NCBI GenBank assembly: GCA_016186715.1
Contig: JACPLA010000019.1
Span: 1 to 54,842 of the forward strand
Direction: 5' to 3'
Length of the DNA stretch: 54,842 nucleotides
Origin: Ignavibacteriales bacterium
GTDB lineage: Bacteria; Bacteroidota; Ignavibacteria; UBA10030
Below the pieces are notes generated by a model. That model saw only the letters and a list, made by a program, of their open reading frames with translations. It made no database searches and was not told the DNA's origin. A program made the position numbers and the translations under genes. Below, piece by piece: positions 9,387 to 18,753 of this stretch (position 1 is the stretch's first letter; the number at the start of each line of letters is the position of its first letter).

Positions 9387-9415
9387 TTGCTTCTTCCCAC
9401 GGAAGTTTGTATCTT
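9387..9415 (+). promoter_or_regulatory. putative promoter for rimP-nusA-infB operon
   Basis: TTGCTT (9387-9392) and TATCTT (9410-9415) are separated by exactly 17 bases in the short gap after the LOG gene. Start of transcription would fall near 9422, just before a terminator hairpin. Confidence 0.55.
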
Positions 9416-9428
9416 AATGTGCCTTTCG

Positions 9429-9460
9429 AAATAGCCCGCCTGTTCCGGGCTATTTTTTTT
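9429..9460 (+). terminator. intrinsic terminator, possibly a rimP-nusA leader attenuator
   Basis: The stem AAATAGCCCG (9429-9438) pairs with CGGGCTATTT (9446-9455) across a 7-nt loop, and T residues run on to 9460. It ends nine bases before the rimP ATG. It can end transcription from the trpEG side or attenuate the promoter at 9387-9415. Confidence 0.85.
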
Positions 9461-9468
9461 GGAATTTC

Positions 9469-9933
9469 ATGACGATTCAGCAAATCAAGCAAAAAATCCA
9501 GGAAACCGCGCTTCCTATTCTCGAACGACGTGGCGCTTTTCTCCTGGATGTCAGTGTCAGATTCGAGCGCGGAACCCGAGTCGTTCAGGTCTTTGCCGAC
9601 ACCGACCGCGGTATTACGGTTGACGAGTGCGCCGACATCAGCCGGGAGCTTTCCAGGGAGATTGCCACGGCGTCTCCGTTCGGCGCATCGCCCTATCAGC
9701 TTGAGATCTCTTCCCCCGGGATTGACAGGCCGCTGAGATTACTCAGGCAATATCAAAAAAATGTCGGCAGGCGCTTCCGGGTAAAATTCGCAGGAGCGAA
9801 CGGACCCGCGCAGCTGACAGGAACGCTGGTCTCTGTCGTTGACGACCAGATTACATTTCAAGAGGAAAACGGTGAAGCAATTTCACTGCCTTTCGATCAG
9901 ATACTGGAATCAAAAGAGGAGTTGCCATGGTAG
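9469..9933 (+). CDS. rimP: ribosome maturation factor RimP
   Basis: RimP helps assemble the 30S subunit. The 154-residue protein has the expected N-terminal alpha/beta domain with VQVFADTDRGITVDECADIS and LEISSPGIDRPL, then a C-terminal Sm-like barrel ending in FDQILESKEE. It heads the conserved rimP-nusA-infB order. The ATG follows the terminator-like hairpin by nine bases; the ribosome site (GGAATTT) is weak. Confidence 0.95.
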   Translation: MTIQQIKQKIQETALPILERRGAFLLDVSVRFERGTRVVQVFADTDRGITVDECADISRELSREIATASPFGASPYQLEISSPGIDRPLRLLRQYQKNVGRRFRVKFAGANGPAQLTGTLVSVVDDQITFQEENGEAISLPFDQILESKEELPW

Positions 9934-9966
9934 CCGTTGTGCAGGATTGTCCCGTCGGAGGATGCA

Positions 9967-11451
9967 ATGAATCATGATATTGTCGAATCATTTGCTCAAA
10001 TGGTTCGGGAGAAAGGAATTGACAAGGATATTCTCATCGGGATCGTCGAGGATATCTTTGGAATGATGGTCCGGAAAAAGTTCGGTCAGAACACCAGGTT
10101 TGACGTGGTCGTCAATATGGAAAAGGGTGATATCGAAATCTATCTGGAAAAAGATGTCGTGGACGAAGTCGCTGATGCTGAAACGCAGATCGATGTGAAA
10201 GAGGCGCGAAAAAGAAGCGGAGAGGATCTTGAGGTGGGGGAAGATTTTGTTGAGATTGTCCCGCTGGAGACATTCGGGCGGAGACTGGTGATCAGCGCAA
10301 AGCAGAATCTGAATCAACGGATCAAGGAGATCGAAAGGGAATCGATTTACAACGAGTATTCGAATGCCCTTGGAGAAATCGTGGTGGGAGAAATCTACCA
10401 GATTCGGCGCGGGAAGGGGGAAATTTTGGTTATTCACAACAAGAATGAGTTGATTCTCCCCCGAAGCGAGCAGATTTACAAAGAACGATATAAGAAGGGA
10501 GACACCATCCGGGCGGTGGTCAAAGAGGTCCGGAAGGGAGCCGGCAATCCCGTGGTCATTATTTCGCGGGCAGACCCCAAATTCCTCGTCCGTTTATTCG
10601 AGATCGAAATTCCGGAAATCTACGACGGTATTATCGAAATCAAACGGATTGCACGCGAACCTGGAGACAGGGCCAAAGTCGCCGTCCTCTCGCACGACGA
10701 TCGGATCGACGCGGTCGGCGCGTGTGTGGGCATGAAGGGTGTGCGGATCCACGCGATCGTGCGTGAACTGAACAACGAGAATATCGACGTCATCAATTAT
10801 TCCGAAGATACGATCCAGTTTATCACCAAATCGCTCGCCCCGGCCAAGCTGTTGAAGGTTGAGGCGGATGAAGAAAACAAGAAAGCGGCTGTTACCGTTG
10901 CTGCAGATCAGGTTTCTCTCGCAATCGGAAAAAACGGCCAAAACGTGCGTCTCGCCTCAAAGCTTACCGGCTTCGACATCCAGCTCATCAAGGAGGGCGG
11001 GGAAGAAGAGGAATACGACATGGACCTGTCGGAATTCAGAGAGGAACTGGGTGAAGTGCTGTTTCACAAGTTCTTTGATGAAAACTATAAGACAGCGCGT
11101 GATGTCCTCGATACGCCGAAAGAAACATTGATCGAAGGGCTCGGCATTGAACCGGAAAAACTTGACGAAATCACTGAGATGCTGAAGAAAGGGCTGGAAG
11201 AGGCCGAAGTCGAGGAGGAAGAAGAAGAAACCGATGAAGAGGAAGCAGGCGTCTCCACGGGGGACGTGCAGCCTGTTCCAGAGCAAACAGCTGCGGAAGT
11301 TTCTGTGAGCGATGGTGAAGCGAGCTCGAGTATGAAGACAGAAGCTTCGGGACAAGAAGAAGTGAAGCCGGAGGACGCGGGAGGGGAGAAGACCGAGGAA
11401 GCATCGAACGATGCGTCGACCGGGGATCACGAAGAAAGGAAGAAGGAGTAA
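9967..11451 (+). CDS. nusA: transcription termination/antitermination factor NusA
   Basis: NusA binds RNA polymerase and modulates pausing, intrinsic termination and antitermination. The ATG at 9967 (GGAGG five bases upstream) is preferred to the in-frame upstream start at 9937. The 494-residue product has the polymerase-binding N-domain (1-~125), S1 (~136-200), two KH domains (second with AIGKNGQNVRLAS near 318) and a helix-hairpin-helix segment (~365-405). Its tail of about 85 residues is very acidic, rich in Glu and Ser/Thr (EEEEEETDEEEAG). Such tails recur in some lineages in place of the C-terminal repeats of E. coli. Confidence 0.96.
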   Translation: MNHDIVESFAQMVREKGIDKDILIGIVEDIFGMMVRKKFGQNTRFDVVVNMEKGDIEIYLEKDVVDEVADAETQIDVKEARKRSGEDLEVGEDFVEIVPLETFGRRLVISAKQNLNQRIKEIERESIYNEYSNALGEIVVGEIYQIRRGKGEILVIHNKNELILPRSEQIYKERYKKGDTIRAVVKEVRKGAGNPVVIISRADPKFLVRLFEIEIPEIYDGIIEIKRIAREPGDRAKVAVLSHDDRIDAVGACVGMKGVRIHAIVRELNNENIDVINYSEDTIQFITKSLAPAKLLKVEADEENKKAAVTVAADQVSLAIGKNGQNVRLASKLTGFDIQLIKEGGEEEEYDMDLSEFREELGEVLFHKFFDENYKTARDVLDTPKETLIEGLGIEPEKLDEITEMLKKGLEEAEVEEEEEETDEEEAGVSTGDVQPVPEQTAAEVSVSDGEASSSMKTEASGQEEVKPEDAGGEKTEEASNDASTGDHEERKKE

Positions 11452-11495
11452 CTCACGGGCGATCCAGTCCCGAAGTCCTGAACAAACGGAAATCC

Positions 11496-14120
11496 ATGCC
11501 AGAAAAAACAGCAAAGAAGACAAAAATCTATAAGCTGGCCACTGAGCTCAATCTCTCGAGCGACACGATCGTGGAGTTCCTCAACAAGAAGGGTTTTGAG
11601 GTCAAAAACCACATGAGCACGGTCACGGATGAAATGATCGCGCATATCATGTCGCACTTTAAAAAGGAGAGGGATGTTGCGGAGCGTCATCAACGGAAAC
11701 TCCGCGATTTCCGTTCTTCCAGAAAGAAAGAAACGCCAGCGGACAGAGGCGAAAAGACGTCTGTCGTGGAGGTTGAAGAAGCCCCCCCGGCAAAAGAAGA
11801 GGTTAAAGAAAAACTTGAAAAGGCGCCTGCAGCTCCCGGCAGGGTTGAAATGACGGCGGCCGAAGCTCCTCCCGCCGAAACAGCTGTGCCCGCCCCGGTT
11901 CCCGCCGTCGAAGAACCTCCGGTCGAAGTTGTCAAAGAAGAGAAGAAGACAGCAGGAAGGAAATCCCCCAAGCCCGCGTCGGAGTCTCCTCTCGCCGCGG
12001 CAATGGCTCGGGGGACAAAGGGGCTTAAGATCAAGGGAAAGATGACTCTGAGGCCGGAGGGGCAAGAACCTGTTGCCGACGAAGAAGAAAAGAAAAAGAA
12101 GAAGAAGAAGAAAAAGAAAGTCCGCGAAGAGGTCAGGCGAGGAAAAGATGTCGGACGCTCGGCAGAAGAAGAGGAAGTTAAGGGACGGAAACGGAAAAAG
12201 GTCCGGCATGCGGAGGTGAACGAAGAGGAGGTCGAAAAGGCAATCAGGGCCACTCTCTCGGAAATGAGCGAGGATGCGGCGGCCAGTCAGCGTGCCGCTC
12301 ACCGGAAGAAGAAGAAACAGGAGAGGCAGGAAGAGGAATTGCGAATTCAGGAAGAACTCGAGAGAGAAAAGACCAAGCTCCACGTCACAGAATTTGTCAC
12401 GGTGGGAGAGTTGGGCAACCTGATGCGCGTGTCGGCTGCCGAAGTCATCCAGAAATGCATGGCGCTGGGAATGATGGTGTCCATCAACCAGCGCTTGGAC
12501 AAGGATACCATCACTCTCGTGGCCGATGAATTCGGCCTCCAGGTCGAGTTTGAACGGGAATTCACATCGGAAGAACTGGAGGACCCTGCAGACGATCCTG
12601 CGACGTTGCTTCCAAGGCCCCCGGTCGTGACGATCATGGGCCACGTGGATCATGGGAAGACGTCCCTCCTGGATCACATCCGAAATGCCAGTGTTGTGGC
12701 CGGTGAAGCCGGCGGAATTACCCAGCACATTGGCGCATACGAAGTGACGCTTTCAGACGGGAAGCAAATCACATTTCTGGATACTCCCGGTCACGAGGCG
12801 TTCACCGCGATGCGCGCCCGTGGCGCCCAGGTAACGGATATCGTTGTTCTTGTTGTGGCTGCTGATGACAGTGTCATGCCGCAAACCGTTGAGGCCATCA
12901 ACCACGCCCAGGCCGCGGCCGTTCCAATCATCATCTCCGTCAACAAAATTGACAAACCTGAAGCCAATCCGGATAGAATCCGCCAGCAGCTTTCAGAAAA
13001 AGGGGTCCTCGTCGAAGAATGGGGAGGGAAATATCAGTCGGTTGAACTTTCTGCCCGGACAGGTCGTAACGTGGATCAACTGCTTGAGAAGATCCTGCTT
13101 GAAGCGGAAGTCCTTGACCTCAAGGCAAATCCCAACAGGCTGGCCCGGGGTGTCGTGATCGAGTCGGAGCTCGACAAGGGGAAGGGGATTGTCGCCACGG
13201 TTCTTGTTCAAAAGGGGATGCTTCGCGCCGGGGATTCGTTCGTATGCGGGATTTGGAGCGGACGGGTGCGGGCGATGTTCGACGAACGCGGAAAGCGGGT
13301 GGAATCTGCAAAACCTTCCCAACCGGTTCAAGTGATCGGATTCGACGGCATTCCGCAGGCCGGGGACCTCTTTGTCGCAGTGGAGGATGAGCGTGGAGCA
13401 CGTGAAATCAGCTTACGCCGTCAGCAAATAAAGCGGGAACAAGATTTCCGCCAGCGGCGCATGATTACGCTCGACGATATCTCTGAGCAGATAAAAACCG
13501 GAATCGTCAAGGACCTTCCGATCATCGTTAAAGGAGACGTTGACGGATCGGTGGAAGCTCTTTCGGATTCCCTTATGCGGCTTTCGACGCAGGAGGTCAA
13601 GGTTGTCGTGATTCACAAGGGAGTCGGGGCGATTTCGGAATCAGACGTGCTCCTTGCCGCAGCTTCCAACGCGGTCATTGTTGGATTTCACGTTCGGCCT
13701 AACATGAACGCACGCCGTCTTGCCGAACAAGAAAAAGTCGACATTCGGCTCTATAACATCATCTATGATGCCATGAACGAAGTGAAGAGCGCGCTCGAAG
13801 GAATGTTGACCCCGACGGTCTCGGAAGAAATCCTTGCGACCGTAGAAGTGCGCGAGATCTTCAAGGTTTCCAAGGTCGGCACGATCGCCGGCTGTTACGT
13901 CAAAGAGGGAAAAATTTCCCGTAACAACAAAATCCGTCTCGTGAGAGACGGCCTTGTTGTGTTTGATGGGGGAATTGCCTCTCTGAAACGATTCAAGGAT
14001 GATGTGCGAGAAGTGGAGCAGGCATTTGAATGCGGACTTTCCATCGATGGATTCAACGACATCAAAGTCGGCGATATCATCGAAGCCTATCGCATGGTCG
14101 AAGTGAAGAGGAAACTGTAA
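11496..14120 (+). CDS. infB: translation initiation factor IF-2
   Basis: IF-2 is the GTPase that places initiator tRNA on the ribosome. The 874-residue protein has an IF2_N segment ([20 protein letters not shown]), then about 300 residues of charged low-complexity linker with ten consecutive lysines (nucleotides about 12091-12120). A second IF2_N-like region follows, and the G domain begins with GHVDHGKTS at residue 382; [15 protein letters not shown] and NKID are intact. Domains II-IV follow to the end. The stop TAA overlaps the rbfA ATG (TAATG). Confidence 0.97.
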   Translation: MPEKTAKKTKIYKLATELNLSSDTIVEFLNKKGFEVKNHMSTVTDEMIAHIMSHFKKERDVAERHQRKLRDFRSSRKKETPADRGEKTSVVEVEEAPPAKEEVKEKLEKAPAAPGRVEMTAAEAPPAETAVPAPVPAVEEPPVEVVKEEKKTAGRKSPKPASESPLAAAMARGTKGLKIKGKMTLRPEGQEPVADEEEKKKKKKKKKKVREEVRRGKDVGRSAEEEEVKGRKRKKVRHAEVNEEEVEKAIRATLSEMSEDAAASQRAAHRKKKKQERQEEELRIQEELEREKTKLHVTEFVTVGELGNLMRVSAAEVIQKCMALGMMVSINQRLDKDTITLVADEFGLQVEFEREFTSEELEDPADDPATLLPRPPVVTIMGHVDHGKTSLLDHIRNASVVAGEAGGITQHIGAYEVTLSDGKQITFLDTPGHEAFTAMRARGAQVTDIVVLVVAADDSVMPQTVEAINHAQAAAVPIIISVNKIDKPEANPDRIRQQLSEKGVLVEEWGGKYQSVELSARTGRNVDQLLEKILLEAEVLDLKANPNRLARGVVIESELDKGKGIVATVLVQKGMLRAGDSFVCGIWSGRVRAMFDERGKRVESAKPSQPVQVIGFDGIPQAGDLFVAVEDERGAREISLRRQQIKREQDFRQRRMITLDDISEQIKTGIVKDLPIIVKGDVDGSVEALSDSLMRLSTQEVKVVVIHKGVGAISESDVLLAAASNAVIVGFHVRPNMNARRLAEQEKVDIRLYNIIYDAMNEVKSALEGMLTPTVSEEILATVEVREIFKVSKVGTIAGCYVKEGKISRNNKIRLVRDGLVVFDGGIASLKRFKDDVREVEQAFECGLSIDGFNDIKVGDIIEAYRMVEVKRKL

Positions 14121-14479
14121 TGTCGGTTCGAACAGAAAAGGTTGCTTCGCTTATCAAAGAGGAGGTCGGAACGATATTCCAGCGCCATTTCGGCATGGAG
14201 GAATACGGGTTCATGACCGTCACGGATGTGCGGATGAGTGCCGATCTGAAAATCGCAAAGATCTATGTCAGCGTCTTCGGTGACGCGGCTCGAAAAGAAA
14301 AGAGCCTCGTACAACTCGAAGAACAGAAATCGTTTATCCGCTCCACACTTGGCCACAACATCCGGCTGAAGTTTACTCCGACCCTCGTTTTTTTTCTGGA
14401 TGAATCACTCGATCGCGCCATGAACATCGAAAACATTATCAACAAGATCCATCGGGAGTCCGATTCGACTGAATCCTGA
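14120..14479 (+). CDS. rbfA: 30S ribosome-binding factor A
   Basis: RbfA binds 16S rRNA helix 1 during late 30S maturation. The 119-residue protein is a small KH-like fold with the usual [13 protein letters not shown] start, [21 protein letters not shown] core and a [23 protein letters not shown]-terminal helix. The ATG at 14120 overlaps the infB stop by one base; the upstream in-frame extension from 14030 lies in infB. Position infB-rbfA-truB is classical. Confidence 0.95.
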   Translation: MSVRTEKVASLIKEEVGTIFQRHFGMEEYGFMTVTDVRMSADLKIAKIYVSVFGDAARKEKSLVQLEEQKSFIRSTLGHNIRLKFTPTLVFFLDESLDRAMNIENIINKIHRESDSTES

Positions 14480-14484
14480 CCGCT

Positions 14485-15205
14485 ATGATTGTGTCGAAAG
14501 AGAACCCCGGACAACCGGATTGGAATCGGAAGGGCGAGATTCTCCTGATCGACAAGCCGATTGACTGGACTTCCTTTGACGTCGTGAAAAAGATTCGCTC
14601 GCTCTTGCGCATACGAAAAATCGGCCATGCAGGGACGCTCGACCCCCCGGACAAAAGAGTTGACGAAATTCGTTTCCTGGGAGAAAGAATACGAGGGCAG
14701 GTTCGAGCTTGGTATCCGAACGTCCAGTTACGATTCCGAAACGCCAATTGAAGAACGGAGAGAGATTGAAAGGCTCTCTCCGGAACGCGTTCGGGAAGTC
14801 GCCCGGCGCTTCCTGGGACGTCAGCGGCAAACCCCGCCAATGTTTTCGGCCGTCAAATATAGAGGGAAGCCCCTCTACCAATACGCCCGCAAGGGGAAAA
14901 CGGTCCACAGGGTTGAGAAGGAAATCGAAATTAAGGAGTTTGAAATACGCCGTCTCGCGCTCCCGTTTGTTGATTTTCGGATTGTCTGTTCGAAGGGGAC
15001 GTACATTCGCTCCGTGGCGCACGATTTCGGAGAAGCTCTCGATTGCGGCGCGACGCTCAGCTCCCTGCGCCGAACGAGAATAGGAACTGCGCGGGTTGCG
15101 GATGCGTTCACTATCGAGGAGCTGCAGAGGATGAAAACGCACTGGAACAAAGATTTGAACAACGAGTATGCTCGTCGTCCGGCAGAACCAAATCGTACCG
15201 TTTGA
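14485..15205 (+). pseudogene. truB: tRNA pseudouridine-55 synthase, disrupted by a small deletion
   Basis: TruB makes pseudouridine 55 in the tRNA T loop. The first frame (14485-~14647) encodes [16 protein letters not shown] and [10 protein letters not shown], including the catalytic Asp. It then loses homology and stops at 14751. Homology resumes in the +1 frame from about 14648 ([21 protein letters not shown]) and runs to 15205 with PPMFSAVKYRGKPLY and CSKGTYIRS. The expected LATGLLxxCTG segment after LDP is missing. The frame change needs a loss of 3n+2 bases, and 35 bases fits the family spacing. Either a real pseudogene or an assembly error at the C-run 14643-14648. Confidence 0.85.
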
Positions 15206-16148
15206 CCGGAACTCAGTTGTTACCGTGGGTTCCTTTGACGGTGTTCACTTAGCGCACCAGGCGCTGATTGTCGAGATTGTGAACAGGGCGCGCGGCCGCG
15301 GCGGACGAAGCGTGGTGTTGACGTTTGATCCGCACCCGAAACAGGTTCTCGGTGGCCGTGAGCATACCATTCAGCTTCTCACGACGCTGGAGGAACGGCA
15401 GGCACTGTGTGAGGAACTGGGCGTGGATGTGTTTTATGTGGTGCCCTTCACGTATGAGTTTTCAAGACAAACTTCGAAGCAATTTTACGAGACGTATGTC
15501 CTCAGCAAGGTGGGCGTGAGCGAAGTCGTTGAGGGGTACGACCATCATTTTGGAAGGGACCGGGAGGGGAGTGTGGAGGAATTGGTCCGATTGGGAAAGG
15601 AATTCGGATTTACGGTCACGGCAATGAAACCTGTGAGTGTTGGGTCCGAGGTCGTAAGCAGTACGGCCATCCGGAAACACCTGCTCCGCGGGGATGTCGA
15701 GAGGGCCTATGCGCTGCTCGGCAGACCGTACGCCTTCCGAGGAACCGTGCAACGTGGGGATGGGAGAGGCAAGAACCTCGGGTTCCCGACTGCCAACCTC
15801 AGACCGTCGGTTCCTTTAAAAATTTTGCCGGGGGACGGGATCTATTTCGTTCAAGTCAATCTCGAAAACGATTCCAGGTACGGGCTGGCCAGCATGGGAG
15901 TCAGACCAACGTTTCAAAGCGGCGGAGTGAGAACGCTCGAAGTCTATCTCTTCAACTTCGACGGAGACCTCTACGGAAAAGCCCTCGATCTTCGATTTCT
16001 GCGTCGCCTCCGTGACGAGAAACAGTTTGCAACGGTCGAAGATCTTGTGAGGCAGATGAACGAGGACAGGGAAGAAGGGCTGAAATTGATTCAGGAATAT
16101 GAGACAACACTTCGCGTTTCCGCAGCACGGTTGACGCGAAAATCATAG
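15168..16148 (+). CDS. ribF: bifunctional riboflavin kinase/FAD synthetase
   Basis: RibF phosphorylates riboflavin to FMN and adenylates FMN to FAD. The 326-residue protein has the N-terminal adenylyltransferase domain ([17 protein letters not shown] with the nucleotide-binding H-x-x-H region, [21 protein letters not shown]). The C-terminal riboflavin kinase domain follows ([44 protein letters not shown]). Its ATG lies 38 bases inside the end of truB in another frame, so a truB frameshift could also affect coupling to ribF. Confidence 0.95.
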   Translation: MLVVRQNQIVPFDRNSVVTVGSFDGVHLAHQALIVEIVNRARGRGGRSVVLTFDPHPKQVLGGREHTIQLLTTLEERQALCEELGVDVFYVVPFTYEFSRQTSKQFYETYVLSKVGVSEVVEGYDHHFGRDREGSVEELVRLGKEFGFTVTAMKPVSVGSEVVSSTAIRKHLLRGDVERAYALLGRPYAFRGTVQRGDGRGKNLGFPTANLRPSVPLKILPGDGIYFVQVNLENDSRYGLASMGVRPTFQSGGVRTLEVYLFNFDGDLYGKALDLRFLRRLRDEKQFATVEDLVRQMNEDREEGLKLIQEYETTLRVSAARLTRKS

Positions 16149-16176
16149 TGGTCCAATTTTCTTAAAAGGAGTTTGT

Positions 16177-16446
16177 ATGCCCCTAGATCAATCAGTCAAG
16201 AAAGAGCTTATAAAGAAATATGGCAAGGGACCGAACGATTCCGGTTCTCCGGAGGTTCAGATTGCCATCCTTACAGCACATATCAACAGCCTGTCCCCCC
16301 ATCTCGAACGGAACACGAAAGACCATCACAACCGGCTTGGCCTTCTCAAGCTTGTCGGAAAACGGCGCCGGCTGCTCGACTATCTCATGAGGAAAGATGT
16401 CGCGCGTTATCGGAACATTATCAAACAACTGGATATCAGAAAGTAA
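16177..16446 (+). CDS. rpsO: 30S ribosomal protein S15
   Basis: The 89-residue primary 16S rRNA-binding protein has [21 protein letters not shown], the family core, and [16 protein letters not shown] strong AAAAGGAG site lies just before the ATG. TTGACG at 16131 could be part of an internal promoter, but the -10 is poor. It is followed by pnp, as in many bacteria. Confidence 0.97.
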   Translation: MPLDQSVKKELIKKYGKGPNDSGSPEVQIAILTAHINSLSPHLERNTKDHHNRLGLLKLVGKRRRLLDYLMRKDVARYRNIIKQLDIRK

Positions 16447-16456
16447 CTAACTATTT

Positions 16457-16473
16457 CGCGGCGAACTGCCGCA
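16457..16473 (+). promoter_or_regulatory. hairpin between rpsO and pnp
   Basis: GCGGC (16458-16462) pairs with GCCGC (16468-16472) across a 5-nt loop in the 52-base intergenic space. No T run follows, so it is not a normal terminator. In E. coli the rpsO-pnp spacer holds an RNase III processing site controlling pnp; whether this shorter hairpin does the same is inference. Confidence 0.4.
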
Positions 16474-16498
16474 TTATGTGTTGAGTGAGAAACCATCA

Positions 16499-18679
16499 AT
16501 GATAACAAGAAAAGAAGTACAGCTCGGCGAAAAATCGTTCACATTTGAAACGGGCCGATTTGCCAAACAAGCACACGGGGCTGTCATGGTCCGATACGCC
16601 GACACCATGGTGTTGGCGACCGTCGTCAGCGCCTACGAACGGAAGGAAGGGCAGGACTTCTTCCCGCTCCAAGTGGAGTACCGGGAAAAGATTGCCGCCG
16701 CCGGAAAAATACCCGGAGGGTTTTTTAAGCGGGAAGGCAGGCCGACGGAAAAGGAAATCCTTTCTTCGCGGTTGATCGATCGTCCCATCCGTCCGATGTT
16801 CCCGAAGCACTATTTCAATGAGACACAGGTCCTTGTCACCGTTTATTCATCGGATCAGCAGCACGACGGAGACGTGCTGGGCGCCTGTGCCGCGTCAGCT
16901 GCGTTGCTTATCTCCGATGTTCCGTTTGACGGGCCCATTGCCGAGGTGCGGGTCGGACGCGTTGACGGTCAGTGGATTGTGAACCCGACGCACGCGGAGT
17001 TGGACCAGAGCGACATCGATCTGACCGTCGCAGGGACGAACGACTCGGTCGTGATGGTCGAAGGAGAGGCTCTCGAAGTGTCTGAGCAGGACGTCCTTGA
17101 CGCGCTTCGGTTCGCCCATGACCACATCAAGGCGCTTTGCAAAATTCAAGAGGACCTTGCAGGATCCGTCAATCCAAAAAAGCGTCCTGGTGTGCCCCCA
17201 GAGATCCCGGCGGAGCTTCTCAAATCCGTTTCAGGTTTGGCTGAATCACGCGTGAAAGACCTGAGCCGCTCAGTAATGACGAAAGAAGAACGCTCTTCCG
17301 CGACCGCAGCGGTCTACGACGAAACGCAAAAGGCGCTGGCGGAAAGATTTCCGGAACAGAGCGATGTGATTTCGGAGATCCTCCACGATCTGGAAAGCAA
17401 ATCCATGAGACAGACTATTCTTGACGAAGGAAAGCGTCTCGATGGCCGCGGTCTCCGGGATATCAGGCCGATCACCTGCGAAGTCGGATTGCTTCCTCGC
17501 ACGCATGGTTCGGCACTGTTCACACGGGGGGAAACGCAGAGTTTGACATCCGCAACCCTCGGTACAAAAACCGACGAGCAGATTCTCGACGGATTGCTCC
17601 CTGAAACGACCAAGCGATTCATGCTCCACTATAATTTTCCCCCCTTCAGCGTCGGTGAGGTCGGGAGAATCATGGGACCTGGCCGGCGTGAGGTCGGCCA
17701 CGGCAACCTCGCGGAGCGTTCGCTGAAGAATCTGATTCCAAGCGAAGAGGAATTTCCATACACGATTCGGATCGTGTCAGATATTCTTGAATCCAACGGG
17801 TCGTCGTCGATGGCGACGGTTTGTGCTGGAACGCTTGCGTTGTTTGATGCGGGTGTCCCGTTGAAAAAGGCTGTCGCGGGAATCGCGATGGGCCTCGTGA
17901 AGGAGGAAGACCGGGTGGCAGTTCTGAGCGACATCCTGGGCAACGAAGACCATCTCGGCGACATGGATTTCAAGGTCGCGGGGACACGGGACGGGGTCAC
18001 GGGGCTGCAAATGGACATCAAGATCAAAGGCATCTCCTTTGAAATCATGGAACGCGCTCTTGCACAGGCGCATAAGGGACGTCTTTCCATTCTTGAAGCC
18101 ATGGATAAAACACTGGACAAGCCGAGACCGGAACTTTCGCAATACGCTCCGCGGTTGCAGACCCTGAAGATACCGGTAGACATGATCGGCATGCTGATTG
18201 GTCCGGGCGGAAAAAATATCCGCCAGATCGTCAAGGATTCCGGTGCGGACATCAATATTGAGGATGACGGGACGGTTGTGGTTGCCGCGGTCGAAAAGGA
18301 AGCGGCCGAGAAAGCGATTGCCGCCATCCGCAAAATGACAGAACTCCCGGAAGTCGGAAAGACCTATGTTGCGACCGTCAAGAAGATCATGGATTTCGGC
18401 GCGTTTGTGGAAATCCTCCCCGGCAAGGAAGGTCTCGTTCACATATCGCAACTCGACGTCAATCGTGTCGAGAAGGTGGGAGACGTGGTCAAATTGGGCG
18501 ATCAGATTGAAGTCAAGCTCATGAAGATCGATGAGGAAGGACGGCTGAATCTGAGCAGGAAGGCGCTCCTTCCGGGCGGCGAGAATGCGATGGAGGAGAT
18601 GAGCCGCCCGCGCAAGCCACGTTCCCGTGACGGCCATGACCGGGACAAACACAGGCCTCACCATTCAAAACCACACTAA
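16499..18679 (+). CDS. pnp: polyribonucleotide nucleotidyltransferase (PNPase)
   Basis: PNPase is a phosphorolytic 3'-5' exoribonuclease of the degradosome. The 727-residue protein contains two RNase PH-like domains (KIPGGFFKREGRPTEKEIL in the first; LLPRTHGSALFTRGETQ and the phosphate-site SNGSSSMAT in the second). A KH domain (IGMLIGPGGKNIRQI, from ~560) and an S1 domain (~619-690) follow. The ATG at 16499 is used; an in-frame GTG lies seven codons upstream. A basic tail (RPRKPRSRDGHDRDKHR) ends the protein. It is followed by a terminator. Confidence 0.96.
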   Translation: MITRKEVQLGEKSFTFETGRFAKQAHGAVMVRYADTMVLATVVSAYERKEGQDFFPLQVEYREKIAAAGKIPGGFFKREGRPTEKEILSSRLIDRPIRPMFPKHYFNETQVLVTVYSSDQQHDGDVLGACAASAALLISDVPFDGPIAEVRVGRVDGQWIVNPTHAELDQSDIDLTVAGTNDSVVMVEGEALEVSEQDVLDALRFAHDHIKALCKIQEDLAGSVNPKKRPGVPPEIPAELLKSVSGLAESRVKDLSRSVMTKEERSSATAAVYDETQKALAERFPEQSDVISEILHDLESKSMRQTILDEGKRLDGRGLRDIRPITCEVGLLPRTHGSALFTRGETQSLTSATLGTKTDEQILDGLLPETTKRFMLHYNFPPFSVGEVGRIMGPGRREVGHGNLAERSLKNLIPSEEEFPYTIRIVSDILESNGSSSMATVCAGTLALFDAGVPLKKAVAGIAMGLVKEEDRVAVLSDILGNEDHLGDMDFKVAGTRDGVTGLQMDIKIKGISFEIMERALAQAHKGRLSILEAMDKTLDKPRPELSQYAPRLQTLKIPVDMIGMLIGPGGKNIRQIVKDSGADINIEDDGTVVVAAVEKEAAEKAIAAIRKMTELPEVGKTYVATVKKIMDFGAFVEILPGKEGLVHISQLDVNRVEKVGDVVKLGDQIEVKLMKIDEEGRLNLSRKALLPGGENAMEEMSRPRKPRSRDGHDRDKHRPHHSKPH

Positions 18680-18701
18680 TTCAAACCACGTGATAACGCT
18701 C

Positions 18702-18739
18702 AATCCTCACGCGACAAAAGGCACCGTGTGAGGATTTTT
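18702..18739 (+). terminator. intrinsic terminator after pnp
   Basis: AATCCTCAC (18702-18710) pairs with GTGAGGATT (18728-18736) across a 17-nt loop; Ts continue to 18739. It closes the rimP-pnp operon 23 bases after the pnp stop. It lies 15 bases before aroA, so aroA may be read through or use a nearby promoter I cannot identify. Confidence 0.75.
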
Positions 18740-18753
18740 CGTTTTGGAGCACC

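Noticed and set aside
11427-12728. 433-residue minus-strand frame opposite infB
   Set aside because: Mirror of the Lys/Glu-rich infB linker, giving Phe/Leu/Ser-rich nonsense without a start site.
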